From assembly GCF_001314325.1 (NCBI RefSeq), contig NZ_CP009429.1, positions 1,302,501 to 1,366,500 of the forward strand: a DNA stretch of 64,000 bases. Reading direction: 5' to 3'. Shown here piece by piece: positions 59,048-64,000 of this stretch (position 1 is its first letter; the number at the start of each line of letters is the position of its first letter). This stretch comes from Sphingopyxis macrogoltabida (lineage in GTDB: Bacteria; Pseudomonadota; Alphaproteobacteria; Sphingomonadales; Sphingomonadaceae). A model generated the notes under the pieces. It saw nothing but the letters and a program-made list of their open reading frames with translations. It had not been told where the DNA came from and made no database searches. A program made the position numbers and the translations under genes.

Positions 59048-60118
59048 GTGAGCTTTCTCAGTTTCAAGTTCCGCGTCAAGAGCGGCGAGCGCAGGCTCCG
59101 CAAGCACGCGATCGCGTGCAATCAGGTGTGGAACTTCTGCGTCGCCACCCAGCGCGAGGCCGAACGTCGGTGGCGTGGTGGGGCCAAAGTCCACTGGCCC
59201 ACGGCCTTCGACCTGATCCGCCTTGTCACCGGCGGTGCCGCTGGACTCGGCATCCATTCTGACACTGCCAGCCAGATTTGCCGCCAGTTCGTCAATTCGC
59301 GCAACCTGCATCGGCGCTGCCCGCGTTTCCGCCCCAGCTTCGGAGCGAAGCGCGCCCTTGGATGGATCGCCTTCATTCCACGTGCCGTGAAGGTCGAAGG
59401 CCCCAGTGCGATCTATCTCAAGCAGCGCTACGCCTTCTGGAAGTCGCGCGACATCGAAGGCGCAATCAAGTCCGGTTCCTTCGTCGAGGACGCACAGGGG
59501 CGCTGGTATGTGGTGTTTCAGTGCGAGGTTCCAGACGACCTGCCCACTAACGACGGGATGGTGGGCATTGACCTTGGCCTCAAGACGCTGGCCACAACCA
59601 GCGATGGCGAGAAGATTGAAAATCTGCGTCACTACGACAGATACGCCGCAAAACTTGCTGTCGCTCAGCGCGCTGGCAACAAGAAGCGGCTGCGCGCGAT
59701 CCATGCGAAGATCGCCAATGCGCGTCGTCACCACCTTCACGAGCATTCCACGCGGATTGCTCGGGAGAATAAAATGATCGTTGTCGGCGATGTGAACTCC
59801 GCTCGGCTTAAGCGAACGAAGATGGCGAAATCCGTCTCGGACGCTGGCTGGTCGTCGTTCCGGCACATGCTGCGATACAAGGCTGCCAGAAGGCAGGCGG
59901 TATATGTTGAAGCTGACGAACGATGGACTTCCCAAACGTGCTCGGCTTGCGGGGTGATACCCGTCAGCAGCCCGAAAGGTATGGGCGCGCTTGGAATGAG
60001 GCGCTGGGATTGCTCGGATTGTGGAGCGTCGCACGATCGCGACGTCAACGCGGCTCGAAACATCCTTCGTGTCGGGCTGGAACATCAGCCTCCCGCTGGG
60101 GAAATCGCCGTTCTGTAA
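59048..60118 (+). CDS. TnpB-like RNA-guided nuclease (IS200/IS605 OrfB), noncanonical RuvC site
   Basis: This 356-residue protein starts at a GTG. It has the TnpB layout: an N-terminal WED/REC-like part, the RuvC-I aspartate in MVGIDLGLKTLATTSDG (about D175), the RuvC-II region IVVGDVNSARLKRTKMAKSV, a zinc ribbon (QTCSACG ... RRWDCSDCGA), and RuvC-III DRDVNAARNIL (about D329). In place of the usual RuvC-II glutamate (IVVEDL), G247 is seen; the glutamate E288 or E291 in VYVEADERWTSQ may serve instead. TnpB uses a right-end RNA as guide to cut DNA. No TnpA is near. Hairpin-like sequences lie at 58977-59012. Confidence 0.82.
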   Translation: MSFLSFKFRVKSGERRLRKHAIACNQVWNFCVATQREAERRWRGGAKVHWPTAFDLIRLVTGGAAGLGIHSDTASQICRQFVNSRNLHRRCPRFRPSFGAKRALGWIAFIPRAVKVEGPSAIYLKQRYAFWKSRDIEGAIKSGSFVEDAQGRWYVVFQCEVPDDLPTNDGMVGIDLGLKTLATTSDGEKIENLRHYDRYAAKLAVAQRAGNKKRLRAIHAKIANARRHHLHEHSTRIARENKMIVVGDVNSARLKRTKMAKSVSDAGWSSFRHMLRYKAARRQAVYVEADERWTSQTCSACGVIPVSSPKGMGALGMRRWDCSDCGASHDRDVNAARNILRVGLEHQPPAGEIAVL

Positions 60119-60131
60119 GTCGGTGAACATG

Positions 60132-60419
60132 TTAATTCTCCCTCCCTATCTGAGATACAGGATGATCGGGGTTGGGGGTGACGAATTGGCTGCCGGGCTG
60201 AAACGGGTATCGTCCTTCGGCTCGCGCCGTTTGATTATACGCGCCCACGTCCTCGCCATGAATATGTGGGGCCTTGCCCGCGCACTCGTCGCGGGAGCAC
60301 TGGACGTCGCAATCGTACCAAATGTTGAAGCACGGTCGGCAGACATCATTGAGGCCGCCCGTTCCGTGGCTTTCCAAAAGGAATTCACTGCCTCCGCAGC
60401 ATGTGCATTTGTCACCCAC
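60132..60419 (-). CDS. Zinc-binding phage protein (95 aa)
   Basis: MGDKCTCCGGSEFLLESHGT opens a small protein with CxxC pairs (CTCC and VCRPC) that look like a zinc finger, and a C-half without strong features. It is in the leftward operon; the next gene upstream overlaps it by 8 bases. Unknown phage role; the stop lies just beside the TnpB insertion. Confidence 0.6.
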   Translation of the reverse strand: MGDKCTCCGGSEFLLESHGTGGLNDVCRPCFNIWYDCDVQCSRDECAGKAPHIHGEDVGAYNQTARAEGRYPFQPGSQFVTPNPDHPVSQIGREN

Positions 60420-60597
60420 GGTTCACCTCCCCCTCTGCTTGGGGACGGTCGGACTCTTCACCGGGAATGCGGACAAGCGAAAATTCACCCATGAACCAGC
60501 TTTCGTAGGGTTCCCACCATATCCACACATCGCCGATCTTAACCGGGAGCCACGCGAAACGCCGCCGCCAGCCATCCTCTTTCGCAGCCCAGCGCAT
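60412..60597 (-). CDS. Small phage protein (61 aa)
   Basis: The 61-residue protein reads MRWAAKEDGWRRRFAWLPVK, then IGDVWIWWEPYESWFMGEFS. It is rich in Trp, a feature seen in small phage early proteins. It overlaps both neighbours by a few bases, consistent with an operon. No function known. Confidence 0.55.
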   Translation of the reverse strand: MRWAAKEDGWRRRFAWLPVKIGDVWIWWEPYESWFMGEFSLVRIPGEESDRPQAEGEVNRG

Positions 60598-61295
60598 CAG
60601 CCAGTCCCCTTCTTCACGCCGAGCAATTCGTCGTGCGCGGCATGGGCGTCGGCCAGATTTTTGAAGTGCACCTTGAGATACGGCGTCGGTCCGTCACCCG
60701 ACACGCAGGTCGAGAACGTTCGCCTATCCATTGCCCGCAGTCTCTCGGTTTCATCAACCTCGGGCGCGAGCCTCCATGCCGGTGGAACGATCCCCGCCGC
60801 CTCAGCGCGAGCGATGAAGCAATTCGGGCAAAGAATGCCGCCGGGGTCATCTTTCGCACCAGCGCCGCCCACAGCGCGATTCCAGATATCATTCGGAGCG
60901 AACCACACCGGGTTGATGCGGGCACACTCGTCGCAAGTCAGACTGCCCTTGTCGGTTTCATCAACGGCCGAGGCGGGGGTGGCGGAATGGCGGATTTCCG
61001 AGTTTTTCCCCGCTTGGGGAAAATCCTCCTGTGCGGGTGGGGTGGTGGAGAGGGCGCGGCGAGCCCCGTCGATTGCATTTAGGTGGCCCAGCGCAGCAAG
61101 GCCCAACCGGTCGGCGCTCACGCGGGACTGGTCGAACTCGCTGCCCGCGAGAAACGATTGGATGAACGAAAATCCTTCTCTGGCATTGGCCAGCGCCTCC
61201 CTCAGCGCATCCCCGTCATATTCCTGACCAAGGCGCTGTAGATCGGTGAGGGGGGTGGTGAGGAGGGTCTGCGCGCCTTTTTCTTCTTCGCTCAT
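60597..61295 (-). CDS. Phage protein with Cys motifs (232 aa)
   Basis: This 232-residue protein has an N-terminal helical half and a C-half with a likely zinc site (LTCDECARINPVWFAPNDIW and GILCPNCFIARAEAAG). Its ATG overlaps the stop of the HTH gene (ATGA). Its role is unknown. Homologous proteins with the Cys segment seem common in phages of the group, an impression only. Confidence 0.6.
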   Translation of the reverse strand: MSEEEKGAQTLLTTPLTDLQRLGQEYDGDALREALANAREGFSFIQSFLAGSEFDQSRVSADRLGLAALGHLNAIDGARRALSTTPPAQEDFPQAGKNSEIRHSATPASAVDETDKGSLTCDECARINPVWFAPNDIWNRAVGGAGAKDDPGGILCPNCFIARAEAAGIVPPAWRLAPEVDETERLRAMDRRTFSTCVSGDGPTPYLKVHFKNLADAHAAHDELLGVKKGTG

Positions 61296-61660
61296 GGTTC
61301 ACCGGCTCCTTGCTGGGAAGGGAGGGCGGCGCGGCGAAATGTGGTGATCCGTTCGAACCCAAGGCGCGCTGCCAACCCGTCAGATATGTCGCGCCGACCG
61401 TTCAGGACGTCAGATAGGTACGATGGCGTGATCCCGAGCCTATGCGCGATGTCCCGCTGCGAAGCCTCCGAAGACCGCAATTCGGCCAAGACCTCTTCCG
61501 CCGTCAGCGAGGATTCGAGCAGCGAGCGGAGAATCTCGGCGTGCGATGCCGCCTGTTGAGCCGTCCGCCCCCAGTCGTCTTTGAACCGATCATGGAAGGC
61601 TTCGAGCCATTCAGCGATGGCTGCTAACGGGCAAGCCTCGGCGGCAACAACAAATCGCCC

Positions 61661-63082
61661 GTTAGCGTCCGCGCTCGTGGTGTAATTTCCGGTGTAGGCG
61701 ATGGTGTATTCCGGGGTGGGGCATGCCCCACCCCGGAATGCGGCGTCGCTGGTGGCCACCGGGTTCATCGTTATGGTGGAGTTTGCACACTTCAACCGTG
61801 ACGAAGAGGAGTTCCCGATGACCGAGGACAGATTACTGATCGAAGAGCTTGCTGCGAAGGGCGGCCAACCGGATTTTTTGCGCACCATCGCCGAGAACGT
61901 GCTGCAGCTGATCATGGAGGCCGACGTTGATGGCCTGATCGGCGCGGGTCGCCACGAACGCAGCAGCGAGCGCGCGACCTGGCGCAACGGCTATCGCGAC
62001 CGTTCGCTGGATACCCGGGTAGGCACGCTGAACCTGAAAATCCCCAAGCTGCGTGCTGGGTCCTACTTTCCGGGCTTCCTTGAGCCCCGCAAGATGGTCG
62101 AGAAAGCGCTGGTTGCGGTGATCCAGGAAGCGTGGATCGGCGGGGTCAGCACCCGGCGGGTCGATGAACTCGTCCAGGCCATGGGCATGACCGGCATCTC
62201 CAAGTCCACCGTCTCCAAGCTTTGCAAGGACATTGACGAGCGCGTCCATGCCTTTCTGAAACGCCCGCTCACCGGCGAATGGCCGTATCTCTGGCTCGAT
62301 GCCACCTATCTCAAGGTACGCGAAGGCGGGCGGATCATCAGCGTTGCCGCAATAATCGCCATGGCCGTCAACACCGAGGGCCGGCGCGAGATCGTCGGCC
62401 TGCATATCGGCCCCTCGGAAGCGGAGGTCTTCTGGTCCGACTTCCTGAAGGACCTTGTTCGGCGCGGTCTTACCGGCGTGAAGCTGGTCATCTCCGATGC
62501 TCACGAGGGCCTCAAGGGCGCGATCACCCGCGTCATGGGCGCCACCTGGCAGCGCTGCCGGGTGCACTTCATGCGCAATGCCCTGTCCTATGTGCCCAAG
62601 GGCCAGAACACTGTCGTCGCCGCCGCGATCCGCCAGGTCTTCCTGCAGCCCGATCAGAAAAGCGCAACGCAGGTCTGGCGACAGGTCGCCGACCAGTTGC
62701 GCACCCGTTGGCCCAAGCTCGGCGCCTGCATGGACGAGGCCGAAACCGACGTGCTCGCCTACACCGGCTTTCCCACCCAGCACCGCACGAAGTTACACTC
62801 AACCAATCCGCTCGAGCGGCTCAACAAGGAGGTCAAGCGCCGCGCCGACGTCGTCGGAATCTTCCCGAACGAAGACAGCATCATCCGCCTCGTCGGGGCT
62901 GTGCTGATGGAGCAGAACGACGAGTGGCAGCTCCAGCACCGATACATGCAGATCGAAGGCATGGCCGAACTCAACCAACCCATGATCGAGGAGGAAAATC
63001 AGCCCCTACACATCACCGCCAAAGCCGCCTGACGATGGCCCACGGCCACAGCCGAAATTACACCACCTTGACGGACGCGACC
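61661..63082 (+). mobile_element. IS256-family insertion sequence, copy 2
   Basis: This 1422-bp copy has the same ends, transposase and palindrome (61708-61739) as the copy at 11824-13245. The target duplication is AATCGCCC (61653-61660 and 63083-63090), 8 bp against 9 bp in copy 1. The two copies appear identical throughout, pointing to recent movement. Confidence 0.95.
61818..63032 (+). CDS. IS256-family transposase, copy 2
   Basis: It is a 404-residue protein apparently identical to the one at 11981, with DDE residues in LWLDATYLKV, LVISDAHEGLKGAI and NPLERLNKEV. The start ATG at 61818 matches copy 1. It is on the opposite strand to the host operon. Confidence 0.95.
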   Translation: MTEDRLLIEELAAKGGQPDFLRTIAENVLQLIMEADVDGLIGAGRHERSSERATWRNGYRDRSLDTRVGTLNLKIPKLRAGSYFPGFLEPRKMVEKALVAVIQEAWIGGVSTRRVDELVQAMGMTGISKSTVSKLCKDIDERVHAFLKRPLTGEWPYLWLDATYLKVREGGRIISVAAIIAMAVNTEGRREIVGLHIGPSEAEVFWSDFLKDLVRRGLTGVKLVISDAHEGLKGAITRVMGATWQRCRVHFMRNALSYVPKGQNTVVAAAIRQVFLQPDQKSATQVWRQVADQLRTRWPKLGACMDEAETDVLAYTGFPTQHRTKLHSTNPLERLNKEVKRRADVVGIFPNEDSIIRLVGAVLMEQNDEWQLQHRYMQIEGMAELNQPMIEEENQPLHITAKAA

Positions 63083-63152
63083 AATCGCCCTCCCATGCGA
63101 GAGGCCAGCTTTTCGGCTGTCGCAATGATTTCTGCGCGTTCATCGGTTCGGG

Positions 63153-63500
63153 TCATTCTCCCTCTCCCGCATCGCCGGTCGGTTCAGCCGTGGGGGTAGA
63201 TAGAGAGGCGAGGGCTTGGCGTAGGCGCGCGACGCTGCGGCGCGAGGCCTGTCCATATCCGCATACGTCCGTAGCGGCGGCGATCAATTCCCCCACCGAG
63301 GCAGCATTACTGCTCTGGCGGTGGCGCTGGTTCCATGCTGCGAAGGCTTTTTCGGGCTCATCTTTTCGGGCCTGAACGAACGGCTCAGCCTCACAGCGGC
63401 ACCCGATGCCGCAATGGCCGTAACTGTCGTCGGGGCAGAATTTAGGCGCGCCGCCGCAAAACGGACACGGCTCAAGCGCCTGCTTAGGGGTGGGGGTCAT
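63153..63500 (-). CDS. Lar-like protein with zinc motif
   Basis: The 115-residue protein starts MTPTPKQALEPCPFCGGAPK. The PCPFCGGAP opening and the later CRCEAEPF and WNQR segment are the pattern of the Lar (restriction alleviation) family and related phage zinc proteins. Lar proteins modulate host restriction; whether this one does so is unproven. The gene overlaps the split HTH gene start by 4 bases. Confidence 0.65.
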   Translation of the reverse strand: MTPTPKQALEPCPFCGGAPKFCPDDSYGHCGIGCRCEAEPFVQARKDEPEKAFAAWNQRHRQSSNAASVGELIAAATDVCGYGQASRRSVARLRQALASLSTPTAEPTGDAGEGE

Positions 63501-63763
63501 GATTTTGCTCCGTCGATGACGCGAAACGGGACCAGCCGGACGCCATGCTCGCTGGGGATTGCCCGAACACGGCCTTCATCGAACCATTTGTCCACATCGC
63601 GGGTCTCGTCGTAACTGGCGCAAGTCGGAGCCAGGCAGCCGCTCCACTGGTCGTCCTGCTCGGGCTCCGGCGCAGGGCAGATGGTGAATGTCTCACCGCA
63701 GCTTTCGCACCGGTACTCGACGACCGGTGTGCCATATTCGTTGGTGGTTTCGCGCAGTCTCAT
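63497..63763 (-). CDS. Zinc-ribbon phage protein (88 aa)
   Basis: MRLRETTNEYGTPVVEYRCE starts a small protein with a zinc ribbon (YRCESCGETFTICPAPEPEQ) and a CLAPTCASYDE segment. An ORF upstream extension (MAAEAGVASM) is possible. It overlaps both neighbours by 4 bases, so these form one operon. Function unknown. Confidence 0.6.
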   Translation of the reverse strand: MRLRETTNEYGTPVVEYRCESCGETFTICPAPEPEQDDQWSGCLAPTCASYDETRDVDKWFDEGRVRAIPSEHGVRLVPFRVIDGAKS

Positions 63764-64000
63764 CGACGCAACTCCTGCTTCTGCCGCCATGCGGCCTCGT
63801 AATGCTCTTGCATCGACACCGGCGGCTCTCCGCTGGCAGCATCTTCCGCCTGACGCTCGGCCATGTTGGCAAGTTCGTCGTCAGTCGGCGCGCGCCAGCC
63901 CTTGCCGTCGCAGGCGGGGCAAGGATCGTCTGCCGTCCGAAGCGTCATCAAGCCCGACGCGCTCTTGACCACCGTAGAACCCCACCCGTCGCATTGTGGG
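63760..64000 (-). CDS. Zinc-finger phage protein, start beyond the window
   Basis: The visible frame reads ...QCDGWGSTVVKSASGLMTLR, then TADDPCPACDGKGWRAPTDD and a charged helical tail. The CDGWG and CPACDGKGW motifs are like DnaJ-type zinc fingers. An ATG at 63948 could start a 62-residue form, but the upstream CDGWG makes a longer protein more likely. It overlaps the next gene by 4 bases. Confidence 0.5.
   Translation of the reverse strand, partial: PQCDGWGSTVVKSASGLMTLRTADDPCPACDGKGWRAPTDDELANMAERQAEDAASGEPPVSMQEHYEAAWRQKQELRR

Larger units (their letters stand above)
61292..63156 (-). pseudogene. HTH protein split by the second IS256 copy
   Basis: The N-part (63156 to 63083, MTRTDERAEIIATAEKLASR...) and C-part (61652 to 61292, with a helix-turn-helix SQRDIAHRLGITPSYLSDVL and NGRRDISDGLAARLGFERIT) are in phase across the 8-bp duplication AATCGCCC. 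Removal of the insertion gives a 144-residue Cro/C1-type DNA-binding protein. The 5' end overlaps the next upstream gene by 4 bases, so the insertion may also affect the operon downstream. Confidence 0.85.
57235..64000. mobile_element. Left part of a prophage-like element at tRNA-Leu (continues beyond window)
   Basis: A tyrosine integrase, an AlpA-like protein, a TnpB element and a long leftward operon of small proteins with zinc-binding Cys motifs follow tRNA-Leu. The genes are densely packed with 1- to 4-base overlaps, as in phage early operons. No structural phage gene is visible yet; the element runs off the right edge. An IS256 copy has inserted in one of the genes. Confidence 0.8.

Noticed and set aside
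58871..60130. Leftward frame of 419 codons antisense to TnpB
   Set aside because: The TnpB protein has clear motifs in the other direction; the antisense frame has none and lacks a good ribosome-binding site.
1..64000. CRISPR array
   Set aside because: No regularly spaced direct repeats were seen; the repeats found are inverted and isolated.

Overview
The window looks like chromosomal DNA of a sphingomonad (order Sphingomonadales, most likely a Sphingopyxis-like genus). This is an inference from high GC content, gene families typical of the group (UPF0262, DUF2849, sphingomonad-type LuxR regulators with a C-terminal membrane helix, a DnaB opening of the sphingomonad type) and many short inverted repeats of the kind scattered through these genomes. 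No rRNA or CRISPR array is present. Two tRNA genes are present, and each is the anchor of an integrated element. || Layout. (1) 1-8300, backbone: an Rrf2-type Fe-S regulator cut by the left edge, two secreted proteins separated by a 271-bp MITE-like element whose perfect 28-bp inverted ends carry the stop codon of one gene and the start codon of the next, an HD-domain protein, an enoyl-CoA hydratase, release factor 3 and DNA polymerase IV. (2) 8428-26585, an 18.1-kb island in tRNA-Gly(UCC), bounded by an exact 25-bp repeat of the tRNA 3' end. It has a large serine recombinase whose last codons are read from the host tRNA, an AlpA-like protein, several regulators, two immunity-like small proteins, an SNase-like and an Excalibur protein, and one orphan phage tail tape-measure protein with an M23 peptidase domain. 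No capsid, portal, terminase or other tail gene is visible. A bipartite motif (GCGGTAGAATCTT, then CTACCG/C, fixed 30-bp gap) occurs three times, each 56-60 bp before a start codon. Two genes of the island are split by insertion sequences (IS256 and IS3/IS407 type), both with target duplications, so the parent frames can be rebuilt exactly. (3) 26586-57149, backbone: a small DUF1328 membrane protein, an EF-hand protein, an OmpR-type two-component pair, an S15 hydrolase, a thioesterase and a saccharopine-dehydrogenase-like protein, DoxX, a GH5 glycosidase, a UPF0262-GH25-cdd-dcd cluster, dnaB, a complete assimilatory sulfate reduction operon (cobA-DUF2849-cysI-DUF934-cysH), an astD-like dehydrogenase, an alpha/beta hydrolase and glycosyltransferase pair, a nitronate-monooxygenase-like protein, a 2-hydroxyacid dehydrogenase, a thiolase, a coniferyl-aldehyde-dehydrogenase-like protein and an AI-2E family transporter. 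(4) 57150-64000, tRNA-Leu(CAA) followed by the start of a second element that runs off the right edge: tyrosine integrase, AlpA-like protein, a leftward operon of small zinc-binding phage proteins, a TnpB-like nuclease whose usual RuvC-II glutamate is missing, and a second identical copy of the IS256 element splitting an HTH gene. || How the parts relate. Two unrelated mobile elements use different recombinase classes but both sit at tRNA 3' ends, and one IS256 element has recently hit both. An apparently shared operator precedes the enoyl-CoA hydratase and the saccharopine-dehydrogenase-like gene, which suggests a common acyl-CoA regulator. Convincing functions are given only for recognised families; many small island genes remain of unknown function.
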